The notes beneath the pieces were generated by a model. The model did not search any database, was not told where the DNA came from, and saw nothing but the letters and a program-made list of their open reading frames with translations. Positions 1 through 10,361 of a DNA stretch of 64,000 nucleotides are shown in pieces. The DNA is from Begonia masoniana (lineage: Eukaryota; Streptophyta; Magnoliopsida; Cucurbitales; Begoniaceae): the NCBI GenBank assembly GCA_022432975.1, contig CM039512.1, positions 5,858,257 to 5,922,256 on the forward strand, in the 5' to 3' direction. The translations under genes were made by a program, and so were the position numbers. Position 1 is the stretch's first letter. Every line of letters begins with the position of its first letter.

Positions 1-2
1 AA

Positions 3-854
3 AGCATTCGAGTTCGACAATGCGAGGTAAAAATCGAACCATCTGACATTAATAAATTCTACGAGTTGGAGGAAGTTGAGGACGAGTTCTACAAATATGA
101 AGATAATTTATCGCCGGGGTTTCTGGACGCAACTTTGAAAGAAATAGCTGTACCCAGCACAGAGTGGGTACAATAAAAAATAGGATATCTTTCTATTCCT
201 CAGCTTGCCCTGCTTCCAAAGGCAAAGGTTTGGTATCACTTTGTAAAACTCCGTTTATTTCCTTCCTCTCACGGCCAGCATTTGACAAGAGAAAGAGCAG
301 TCTTACTCTATTGTCTGTTGACAAACAAGAAAATAAATGTGGGACTAGTGATTTATCGCAATTTATGTACCAATGCTAAAAAGCCAAAAGGGCAGCTCTT
401 ATTTCCTTCCTTAGTGTCAAGATTATGTGTGTTATCTGGCGTCATGAATGAGGCCGATGAAGAAGAACTTGTCCCTGGTCCTGTAATGACACCGCTGATT
501 ATACGGCGAATTGCTTCGGAGGGCTTGGGAGCTGGGGAACCAGAAACTGAAACGCAGGCTGCAAGTGGAACTGCAGCATCATCCAGCCATAGCACCATCC
601 AACAGCAAATACTCACCAATTTGGAATCATTGCGCTTTAAGCTCGAATGGTACAGGAATGACCTCTCAAGTTTGAAACAATCTATGACGAGTTTAAAGCG
701 TAAGAATAGGATATTCTGGCAGTACACCGAGCTACGTGATTCAGCAATAGCAGCCAACTTTGCTAAAAGGCCGAAAGATCCAGCTCCTGTTTTCCCTCGA
801 TTTCCAGCAGCACTCTTCAGAGACTCGGATGAGGAGTCAGAACTTGAAACATGA
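3..854 (+). pseudogene. Broken plant retroelement ORF (putative plant transposon protein domain)
   Basis: One reading frame runs from the window edge to a TGA at 852-854, interrupted by an in-frame TAA at 174-176, so I call it broken. It begins before the window. Visible blocks are an acidic stretch followed by STEWVQ, then KVWYHFVKLRL and LTRERAVLLYCLLTNKKINVG, then an Ala/Ser/Glu-rich linker and an acidic C-terminus (DSDEESELET). The WYHF and RERAxLL...INVG blocks are typical of the 'putative plant transposon protein' domain found beside Athila-type Ty3/gypsy pol genes (family recognised from memory). Its biochemical role is unknown. The downstream spacer and LTR suggest it is the 3' (env-like) ORF of an Athila-like element. 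Confidence 0.7.
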
Positions 855-2174
855 ATGCCAGGGAAGTTCTAAATTTTCGATCTCTTTTCTTTTCATTTTA
901 TGTGGACTTAATTTTTCTTTGAACCTAATTGTGTTTGGCAGTGGGGACACTGCCAACTTTTAAGTGTGGGGGTGCTATTTGGTATGCTGTTTAGTATTGT
1001 TTGCTTAATGTGAATGTTTATCTAATTAGGATGATTAATATTTACTGTTTCTTTGGATGTTACTGTTTTAATTTTCTCTGGATGTTGATTGAATTTTGGT
1101 CATTTAAATTTTATTTTAGGGAAATTAATATCTGTTGATTGATGTTTTAGTGTTTGTTGTTATCTTTTGGTTTGTTACCCTCTGTTGGTGTGTTACCTTG
1201 TCTGGTTAAAAAAAAAAATAAAAAACAAAAAGAAAAAGAAAACAAAATGATGATGAAATGAAGAAAAGTGCGATATAATTTCCTAATATCCTTTGATTTG
1301 GTGCGTTATTGGATAATGTTAGTGTCATTTATTATTAGAAATCAATTAAGATTTATTCCCATTAACTTAGTGTCTCTAACACACAAACTCCTTTTGGTTG
1401 CTTAGGAATATCATTATTTCTAGATATTACAATTATATCTTGGTGTCAATAATTTAGTGTTTGATTAAAGAAATTAGCAATTAGAGAATTTTTCTTAGAA
1501 AATATATAATAAATAATAAGTTTGGGGGTTATTTTATATATAAAAAAAAAAAAAAAACATAAATGCATTTTCCTAATCTACTTTCAATTTCGAGTGAGCC
1601 TTTTGGATACTCGATGGGTAGAAATAAATTAGAGGAACTTTGGGAGGAACTCCGTTGCATATTTATTGACTATACTCCTCTATTTTATATGAGTATATAT
1701 ATCTTGAGGTGACACTATTGAGTAACCGGAGGACTTCATCACCAATGTTGTCAATCGCGTAAAAAGGTAGTGTGACTTATAGATAAAGTCAATGTAAAAA
1801 AAAAAAAAAAAAAAAACTTAATCCCCTTACTTATTTAAAAATAAAATAAAATAAAGAAGAAGAATCTTTGAATGCTAATGGATTTATGAAGAATATTAGA
1901 GAGTTGACATTCGATGATATGTATTGTGATTTCTAGTTTTGATGATTGAACTTAGCAATTCAAATGGAGTTTGAGCACACACACACACTTTGAAATTGAG
2001 TTTATTGGGAATTAAATCTATATTGATTACTTTTAATTGTGATGATGACATTTTTCAATGATTTACAAGTTACTAGATATTTTGGAAATTACATCAATTT
2101 CTTAATAATAATTTGGGAACTCATTTTTGTTTGCATCACTCGAGGACGAGTAATGGTTTAAGTTTGGGGGTATT
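855..2174 (+). other. Non-coding spacer between element ORF and 3' LTR
   Basis: AT-rich, with no credible gene. It holds poly(A) runs near 1208, 1541 and 1797, and two G-rich purine motifs (AAGTGTGGGGGTG near 963 and AAGTTTGGGGGT at about 2160). The second abuts the LTR start and is the probable polypurine tract. Such spacers are usual between the last ORF and the 3' LTR in Athila-type elements. Confidence 0.5.
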
Positions 2175-3479
2175 TGATGACTCTTATTTTAGAGTCATTT
2201 TATGCAAATTTTACATAAGAAAACTTATATGAATTGAGTGATTGCAATAATAAATTGGTATGAATTATTATAATTGCTATGTAATGCTGTAGCATTAGTG
2301 TTTTTATTCAATTTGATGTATTTAATGCAGATTCCCTTTTTAAAAGCATATTTTTCTCCTTAAATCAAATTTTATATTTTCATATTCGAATGCTATTTTT
2401 ACAGTGGAAATTCAAATTCAAATGCTGAGATTTGTGAAGAGAAAGTGAAGGCAAAATAAATCAAGGTGAAGATTTTGTGGAGAAAAGAAATGATGCGGAA
2501 AAGACACGTGGCATAGAAAAAATGTCAAGCAAGGAAGGAAAGCCAACTAAAAGGGAGAGATTTGGAAAATAATAAAGACACGTGGATCAAGAGCCAAAGA
2601 GAGAGAATGGTCATTCTGGAAAAGGGCAGCACAAATAGCTGGAGTAATTAAATAAAACAAATCATTGGAGAGAGAAAGAGAGGATGGCATGCAGAAAAGA
2701 AGGGATACTTATCAAAACAAAGAGATACGATGCATTAAAATAAGGAATATTAAAAACAAAAAGGGATATTCGGCAAATTCTAGAGGAGGAGGGGACTCTG
2801 GTGTGGAGTCTGGCGGCAGAGAACTCACATCTGGAAAAAAGACAACCGACGCCAAGCTTTGAGAATTCTTCTTCTTCTTTTATCTTTATTGCATTATTTT
2901 TCTATGAACAATTCTTTTAGTTTATTTTTGATTATGTCTAGTAGCTAAACCCTTTAATCTTGGTTAGGACGATAGTATTTGTTGCGATATTTTGCTACGA
3001 TCTTGGTTTTGTTATGCAATTTTCTATTGAACAATTATTTGTGATGCTTATTGCTAAGTCAGATCATATCGATAGATAGGTTGACGATTCATGTTCATAT
3101 TATATCGATAGATAGATATAAATTTTAGATGCACGAATAATTAATCGAATTAAATTGTTACAACGTAGTTAACATTAATTTGATTGGCAATAAGAATAGC
3201 TGTAACGCCCCGAGTTATCTGAACCCGGTTCGCTACTCATTACTTGATCATAACTAAGAAATTTCGAATAAATTTAAAACTTCATTCGACATTCAAAATT
3301 TGACATTTTCTAAACGTTCAAAAACTTTGCAGCGGAAAATTATTTAAAACTACAATGGGGATTTAACTAGCTGTGAAAATATTGTTGGAAAGATTAATGG
3401 AAATGTTTAAAGTATTCGGTCAAGAGAAAATAAGGTTTTAAATGATGGACTACTCAAGGAATTACAAAAGTCGAATTCA

Positions 3480-3905
3480 TCTGCCGACGACAAAGTCAAC
3501 GGAAGGAGCAGAAGCAGAAAACCAAAGGCTTCTGCCGATGACGTCTACACAACTTCACCCACAACTTCATCTGCCGATGAAATCATGGTAACTTCACACA
3601 CCACTTCATCTGCCGATGAAGTTAACATAACTTCATCTGCCGATGAAGTCGGCGCAATTTCATCTCTCAATAGACAAACGGGTTACTCTACACCTTCCGA
3701 TTCGCTAAACGACAAACGGGTTTCTCCCTCTTCCGATGGAATGGACTACATCTGCCGACACGTGCTACTCACGTAACTCCTTAAAGCATCTACTGATAGA
3801 CTTTAAAATTTACATCTTCCGATGGCTTTTCTGAAGACATCTTCCGATAGAATTTAAAATTTACTCAACATCTACCGACAGATATCATCTGTCGATAGAG
3901 AGCAA
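3480..3905. repeat. Cluster of CATCTGCCGATG-type motifs in LTR family A
   Basis: The hairpin-forming core CATCTGCCGATG and variants (CATCTTCCGAT, CATCTACCGA, CATCTGTCGAT) recur about a dozen times. Three copies extend to ACTTCATCTGCCGATGAA. Function unknown. Confidence 0.7.
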
Positions 3906-4445
3906 ACAACAACTCTAATCGCTTCACTTGCAAATCCAGTAATAAACCAACAGAATACTAAATTCAGAGAAAACTAAGAATACTTTTGAAAACTTAAAGT
4001 AACTCATTCTTGCTAAAACTAACCAGAGACAATCCAAACCTTTGTGTCACTAGAAACTCATAAGTACTATCTTGAAATCCCAACAGAATATCGTTATCAG
4101 AAAAGAAACTCAAAAGCGAATTCCAAAACATTAAAATTTCTACTGTCATGAAAGCTCAGTATAATAAATTTAAAATACTGTCAATTAATCTTTGTTAGTC
4201 AATGACACCAGTCAAACCGCCCCATCAGATGCCTGACCGTTGCACAGCCGTGCTCCACCAACCTCATCTACTCGGTTATGCTCTCAGGGAAATCACCTGC
4301 TGTATCCTCAACACCTACATCACAAAACTCATCTATTAGCCTAATACTAAGCAAGTAAAGCATTAATGAAATGTATGCTGAAACATAAACCCTGATCATG
4401 CAGTTTCTAATTTTCTCAACTCAGTTGTGCATCGTTCATAAACTG

Positions 4446-4640
4446 GTCTGATCCCTAAGTTCCCTTGGGAGTGGGATCGGTTCTCCCAATGTAATAAATC
4501 CTCTACTCAGTTAAGGGGCGGATTACTTCCCTTAACAGCTAATACAGATCCCTTAATTCCCTTGGGAGTGGGATCGGTTCTCCCAATGTAATAAATCCTC
4601 TACTCAGTTAAGGGGCGGATTACTTCCCTTAACAGCTACT
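4446..4640. repeat. Two-copy ~101-bp minisatellite in LTR family A
   Basis: Two tandem units, each with two potential hairpins: GATCCC...GGGATC and GTTAAGGG...CCCTTAAC. Equivalent arrays occur at the same place in the other family A LTRs (33230-33420, 39715-39985 with three units, 57560-57750 and 63610-63810). Confidence 0.75.
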
Positions 4641-5774
4641 CTGTTTCATTCAATTCATACTCATCATAACCTTGCACATAAATTCATTTTCGTAATTCTT
4701 CAAAAACTTAATGCATGACATAAAGAAAAGAAACACTCAAACATGCATAAACCTACTGTTTTGTGATGTAGGCCCGAAGGCTCACACATTACTTTACTTA
4801 CCTGGCTCCTGGAAATCGCTCGGCTATATGCTACTCCAAAAATCTGCTCACCTAAAACCATTGACAGATTATGGATTAGATCTCCACTAAACTTTATCTA
4901 ACTACTGAAGTCTAAGGAAGCCAGTTTGGGGCTCTACTGATTAAGCATTCCCGATACATCACTAAACCCCAAAACCCAAATCTCTCACCCGCAGCTTATC
5001 GAAGATACATACATTGCAATCCTTCAGCTACCCTAGCACTAGAACGGCAAGTAGTTGATTCAAAACTCACCTTGGTTGGGGAAAACCGGAGGGGAAATCG
5101 CCCAGAGGTGGTCTGCTTGAGCTGAGAGGTAAGAGTAATAAAACAGTGGCGGCTAAACCTCACTAAACCTTTCCTTAAATACCTTATCCACAATATAAAT
5201 TCGCAATTACCATCTTGCCCCTGCCTAGTCATTTACAACCTAATCAACATTTCACTAAATTTTAACCATAAAAATTATATACCACCGTTTAATAACTTAT
5301 TTTGATTTATTGAAACCGGGTGCTACAATAGCACAAATTGAAAATTCAATTTTAGTCGCATTCTTTCAAGGTAGAAAGAAATTCTGATTTGAATTTACCT
5401 AGGCAATTCGAAAGAATCCTAGAAATCAATTTTATTCTTGCTGTTTTTTAGATAATGCTGCAGAGCATTACCACAGCATCAGTAGTAAAATCATCGTAAC
5501 AAAGAAATCGATCCTAGCCAAGGCTCTTATTAATTGATTTTACCTCATTTATTTTGCTGTCTTTTATTGCATCGTTATTCATATTTTAATTATAATTATT
5601 ATCCATTAATTTAATATTTTATTAAGATTTTTATAGTGATTAATTCGATTAACAATATCCTCGTGGGATCGATACTTTACTTACTCTATTACTTCGTTAG
5701 CGACACGTGCACTTGCGTGTAAGTGTGTAAAATCACTAACAGCAGGCCAGCGCCTTTCTTCGCTCAGCGGCCAG

Positions 5775-5965
5775 GTTAACAGTCCGGGTCGGTTCTACAC
5801 AAAATGTGTCACCAAAACCGAGAACCGCACCAATAACAACGGTTCTTGAAAAAAAAACCGACGTCTGTTATTTTCTAAGGCAAAATTGCCCAGAACTGGA
5901 CCAAACCGTCGGTTCTGGTCCGGTTCTTTGGTTCTCGGTTTTTTTGCTCACCCCTATTCCCGAGA
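5775..5965. mobile_element. hAT terminal remnant
   Basis: CGGTTC/GAACCG-rich sequence ending GGTTCTCGGTTTTTTTGCTC followed by ACCCCTA. This resembles the terminal inverted repeats of the hAT element at 14090-16564 (TAGGGGTGAGC...). No matching left end or 8-bp duplication was found, so it looks like one end of a decayed copy. Confidence 0.4.
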
Positions 5966-5969
5966 GTGT

Positions 5970-6580
5970 GATTTTGCAAGAACAGCAGATGACTTACAGT
6001 TCCTTAGGCAGATTCATCAGAATTCAAAAATTGCAGCCTTCGTCAAGCCGAAGTCGAAACACTTAAATGTAAAAACTCAGGTTTTTCACGACCTGATCAA
6101 CCACACCTTGCTGCCTAGGGATGGACATAAAAATCTGGTGAACTGGATGGATCTCTATGTCTTGGAGAAGTTCTACAACGGCACGATGTTCGACCGAGGT
6201 ACATGATTTTAGGCCACATAGAAGAGATCGGGCGAACAAAGAACAAGAATCTGTCGTACAGAACACTGATTTGGAAGATGGTGGAGCGATCTAAGGTTCA
6301 TGTGTCCACTGTAGAGCAGTTGAGAGCTCCAAGATCCGTCGATCTATTTGATAGACTTTATTTGACTTGGATGGGCCTTGTCAAATTCGTCGGGTCTTTG
6401 GATGCTGAAGGGAGATTTCGGGGACATTTCTGGATGTTCCTATGGAGGAGGACGCTTGACATGCCACGGAGGCCTAAATCTAAATCACAGTCCAAGGCCC
6501 ATATGCTACTTAGCACTTTTACTAATGAATTTGCTTTTCCTTTTCTTGCAGGAGTTGATATTATTAGAGGTTTCACTTAG
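5970..6580 (+). pseudogene. Fragment of a plant transposable-element ORF
   Basis: Two overlapping frames joined at about 6205 read as one degraded protein. The first carries NHTLLPRDGHKNLVNWMDLY, the second MILGHIEEIGRTKNKNLSYR and LIWKMVERSKV. The change of frame at GGTACATG fits a 1-nt loss. The layout resembles the ORF-1/env-like proteins of Athila-type elements, but I recognise it only weakly. No upstream start or intact end is visible, and it ends at TAG 6578-6580. Confidence 0.4.
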
Positions 6581-8270
6581 ATCACTTGGAGCACTTGGAT
6601 GGACGCATCACTTGGCCAATGAGAATTTGTCTTCCCGGCCCTTGAATTATTGTAATTTTGTTTTGAACTCATTTGGCAAACTCTAGCCTTTCTGTATGGA
6701 TTATTTATATTTGCATCATGCATTAGATTGTGTGGTTAAGAATAGAAGTATGATGGTGGATGATGGGTTGAAAACTTGGCCACCCAAGTAAAGAAGCTTT
6801 ACAACACTTATGGATTTTCTACTCCACAAATTGGACCAAAATGAAGTCTTGCCCCAAAGGAGAGCCCAACTTTAAGGTATGGATTTTGCAGGTACAAGTG
6901 TTAGTGGCAACATGGATCAAAGACTTGGTAAAATTTCAGCCTTTGATCAAGATTGGCTCAGCCTTAATCATCATCATCCATCTAGCGCGCGCGGGCAGGT
7001 AGGCATCAGGCAGGCGCGCGCAGGCAGCAGCGGGTATGCACGCGGGCAGCATCATCAGGCGCCATTGATCGCGCACCCGGGGAGCAGCGAGGACCGTTGA
7101 TGTCGCGCGCTGGAGCAGCACCTGGATCTTTGGCGTGCCGTGCATCCAGATCACCATCTGCGCCGATGATGAGGCGCGCTGTTGCAGCTCCTGGTTTGTC
7201 GGATGGCGTGCTCGCGGCAGCGTCTGGTTGGCTGATGGGCGCGCCACGACTTGTCATCCTAGCCACCCTCATCCTTTCTTCATCTAAGGGTCATCATCCA
7301 CTCTTCCAAATGTCAAACCCTATTCATTCACCCTAGGTTTTCTATTTAAACATTGCATTGGTGTGTGTAAAAGAACTTTTGCCCATTTTATAAAATTACT
7401 ATTTCCCTAATCAAGTGATAGAAGCCCTTCGGGTGTTTCTCAATTTCTATCAAGTGAAGAAGTCCTCCATTGTTCCCTTAGCCCTCGGGTTGCTATGTGA
7501 ACTCTTACTCATTCCCTCACCTTTGCTCTCTCTAGAGTTTAAAGTTTGAGGAAGAAAACCTAGGCTTACGGTGGTCGTTTTCCTTCGGGAAAACGTGCAC
7601 CTGAGAGCACACGTAATATAGCTCCCGGATCCGCCAAGGGTATTCCACATTTTATTCATTTCATGCACTTTCATTCCATCTACATTTCGGCCATAACTCC
7701 ATCACACACTTCACCTTTACTTTATTGCATTTTTCTTCATCTCCTTTGCTTTCTTCTTCACGGTTTTCACACACTCTATTCCACCTTAATCTTTGCTCCA
7801 TTTTCTTTTGCATTTCATTCATCTTATTCCCTATAACATTCGGCCATCACACACACACACCATCATCATCACTTTTCTTGCATTTTATTTCCGTTTGCTA
7901 CTCTTATTTCTCTGATTTGTGCTACACCTTTTCACCCGAGCACATTGTCATCTTTTGTGGGTTTTACACGGCCCTTTTTCTAAGGGCCTTCATGTCGTGT
8001 ATTTTGTTACGGTTAATCTTAGTGAGTCCCTTAGAGAACTCACTCAAAGGATGACGGATTAGATGACGTCCGAAGACAATGATGTCCCTCCTCAGTAGTA
8101 TAGTTTAGATGTTGTATTTCATTTTATGTATTATACTTGTCGTCTGTAAATTTGATGTACTTTAATTTTATGTCTTGATGTATAATATTTATACTGAAAT
8201 TTGGCTCTTAGGTATATATTTGTGATTTGAATTTGCAGGAACTGTATGAAGATACATATGGAAGAGTCAT
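6581..8270. other. Non-coding stretch, possibly LTR-derived
   Basis: I see no credible gene. It holds a GC-rich block at 6985-7250 with GCGCGC clusters, a TATA-like CTATTTAAA near 7340 followed by transcript-like sequence, and a strong UUCG hairpin at 7576-7595. A GC-rich block, then TATA, then structured leader is compatible with a retroelement LTR, but no boundaries or second copy are visible. Confidence 0.3.
7576..7595 (+). other. Perfect 8-bp stem with TTCG tetraloop
   Basis: CGTTTTCC-TTCG-GGAAAACG folds as an uninterrupted 8-bp stem closed by the exceptionally stable cUUCGg tetraloop. It lies about 235 nt after a TATA-like CTATTTAAA, so it could sit in a transcript leader. A terminator role is not implied in a plant genome. 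Confidence 0.75.
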
Positions 8271-8502
8271 AAAACAAACGAAACTCTGTCTATTTTTTCA
8301 ATTTTTGTTTTGTTTTTTTTTAAATAAATAATTGTAAGAAACAAGATTTTACCATAACAAGATAAAATCATAATCAATTCATTTTTGGAAGGAAAAAGAT
8401 TAACCGTAACAAAATACACGACATGCTGGATTCACATTTTTTGAATAATCAGAATCAGAAAAATCGAAACCCCGGCTAATCTTTCAACTTTTTTTTCACT
8501 AA

Positions 8503-9020
8503 ATTACACATTATATATAATTAATTTTATAGAAATACCAAACGATATTGGACTTACTTGAAAATTTAACTGCATCTTCACCAGACCAAGATAATATGAA
8601 AAGTTTTATGATTTTCTAACACTTATACCATTTATTGTCATTTTAGTGAATTAAATCATAAAACAAATGTAGATTACACATTATAAAAAATTAATTTTAA
8701 AAAAACATCAAACGATATTGGATTTACTTGAAAATTTGACTGAATGTTCACCAGACCATGTGAAGATAATCTGAAAATTTTTATAATTTTCTAACACTTG
8801 TACCATTTATTGTAATTTTAGTGGATTAAATCATAAAATAGACGTAGATTATATATTATAAAAAATTAATTTTTAAAAAATACCAAACTATATTGGATTT
8901 ACCTAAAAATTTGACCACGTGTTCACCAGAACATGGAAAGATAATTTGAAAATTTTCGTGATTTTCTAACACTTGTACAATTTATTGCTATTTTAGTGAA
9001 TTAAATCATAAAACAGTGAT
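8503..9020. repeat. Three tandem units of ~170-176 bp
   Basis: Units start near 8503, 8673 and 8848. Each has an ATTACACATTATA-like start, then CAAACGATATTGGATTTACT, GTTCACCAGACCATG, TTTCTAACACTTGTACC and GTGAATTAAATCATAAAA. AT-rich and non-coding. The unit length is near that of many plant satellites, but only three copies are present. Confidence 0.8.
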
Positions 9021-9029
9021 ACAATATGA

Positions 9030-9404
9030 TTAAGTACTCTACTCTTTTCATAATGTAACGATTTTACTGCATGTTCGCCGCCTCTTTCTCTTAAAACAAA
9101 TCTCATTTAATATATGTTTTACTTTATTAATTTCGGAAGATCCATCAATATGATTGAGTACTCCACTCTTTTCATAATCTAACGAAACGTAATTTGACAT
9201 CGCAAAGCTTAATGCAAGGAAGGTTTGAAAAAGTTGTCAAAATACGTTTCGTTAGATTATGAAAAGAGTGGAGTTCTCAACCACATTGATGGATCTTTCT
9301 AGATTGTTGGAACGAAACATATATTAAATAAGATTTGTTCAAAAAGAAAGATGCGGTAAACATGCAATAAAATCGTTACATTATAAAAAGAGTGGAGTGC
9401 TCAA
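9030..9404. repeat. Long inverted repeat (foldback element)
   Basis: The left arm (about 9030-9194) is matched in reverse complement by the right arm (about 9240-9404). TTAAGTACTCTACTCTTTTC pairs with the right end TATAAAAAGAGTGGAGTGCT, and TTTTCATAATCTAACGAAAC pairs with CGTTTCGTTAGATTATGAAA. The loop is about 45-55 nt. The arms contain an internal direct repeat. The copia solo LTR is inserted exactly at the right arm end. It may be a MITE/foldback or a small-RNA-producing hairpin. Confidence 0.8.
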
Positions 9405-9784
9405 TGTTGACTTAATTAGTGTTTAAGTCTAACTAAGTTTTTGATGATGTATTTGGATGATAAATATGTAATTTGATCATGTTTGTTAAATGAGAATAAT
9501 GAATTATGTGTGTGTTTTAATCTGTTGGAAATACCCTTAAAAAGGGTATTTTAGTTTTCTAACAATATTGGTTCAGTGTACAGAACTGAAATTGTATAAA
9601 ATGTTCACATTTACCGATAGCTAAAAGAGAAAGAAGACATCCACCGGTTGAAGAAAAGAATGGCATCCACCGATAGGAAAAACGACAAAAACAGTGGAGT
9701 TTTAAAGAACCACACATGCCGATCGCTAAACGACAAAAGGCAAAGCTACACCTGTCGATCGCTCGCTCAAACCGATGGCGTTTA

Positions 9785-10165
9785 AGGCTTGCATCTGCCG
9801 ATGGAACTTCAACTTGCATCTGCCGATGGAGTTCAAGGCCTGCATCTGCCGATGGAGTACAAGGCTTGCATCTGCCGATGGAGTTCAAGGCCTGCATCTG
9901 CCGATGGCGTTTTCAAGCTGCATCTGCCGATGGCATTTGAAGATGCATCTGCCGATGGAATGTCAAGATGCTTCTGCTGATGAAATTTCAAGATACATCT
10001 GCCGATGAATTTTTAAGGTGCATCTGCCGATAGCATTCCAAGTTGTATCAGCTGATAGCATTCCAAGGTGTATCTGCCGATAGCCTATCATGTTACATCT
10101 GCCGATGGCGTATGAAGATACGTCTGCCGATGACTTTTCGAGTTGCATCCACCGATGACGTTCCG
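9785..10165 (+). repeat. Tandem array of CATCTGCCGATG-containing units in copia LTR
   Basis: About ten exact CATCTGCCGAT cores and several one-base variants, spaced roughly 25-32 bp, as imperfect units such as TTCAAGGCCTGCATCTGCCG. Apparent open frames here (repeating ASADG or LHLPM peptides) arise from the repeat and are not genes. The same core recurs in the unrelated chromovirus-type LTRs. Confidence 0.85.
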
Positions 10166-10361
10166 ATTTCTTAAAGCTGCTTCCACCGATGATCTTCCGC
10201 CAAATTTGAATATAACCGCGAAGCTACAGTGACGTCGTTTTCAGCATTAACTCCATAACTTTAATGGCGACGACGAACAGCAATTTCAGATGCAACGGAT
10301 ATCTGCTTCAGTACGGATGCTTCCCAACGGTAACATTTTCCATTTGAAGAAAGAAGCATTC

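Larger units (their letters stand above)
3200..5327 (-). repeat. Solo LTR, chromovirus-type family A (copy 1), TSD atagc
   Basis: Starts TGTAACGCCCCGAG and ends GGGTGCTACA, flanked by a perfect 5-bp duplication atagc (3195-3199 and 5328-5332). No internal domain is present, so it is a solo LTR left by LTR-LTR recombination. The same family flanks the minus-strand gag-pol at 58483-62967, so the sense strand is minus. In sense orientation it holds a splice-donor-like CCAGGTAAGT and a GCCTTCGGGC hairpin (4772-4781). It is close to identical to 31875-34105 over its last ~1.4 kb, apart from small indels elsewhere. Confidence 0.85.
2175..5741 (+). repeat. 3' LTR of Athila-like element, split by a solo LTR
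   Basis: Begins TGATGACTC directly after the G-rich putative polypurine tract and ends CACTAACA, giving TG...CA termini. Removing the nested solo LTR and its target duplication leaves about 1.43 kb. No second LTR copy is inside the window, so both boundaries are inferred from terminal form and position. Confidence 0.5.

Noticed and set aside
4996..5232. 78-codon frame found identically at 33774-34010
   Set aside because: Identity is due to the shared solo LTR. No domain and no conservation in other LTR copies.
6936..7336. Ala/Arg-rich open frames
   Set aside because: GC-rich non-coding block, open on both strands, no motif.
9716..10008. Open frames with repeating ASADG/HLPM peptides
   Set aside because: By-product of the tandem CATCTGCCGATG array in a solo LTR, open in several frames at once.
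9785..10165. CRISPR-like regular repeats
   Set aside because: Units vary in sequence and spacing, spacers are not unique, and the context is a plant LTR.
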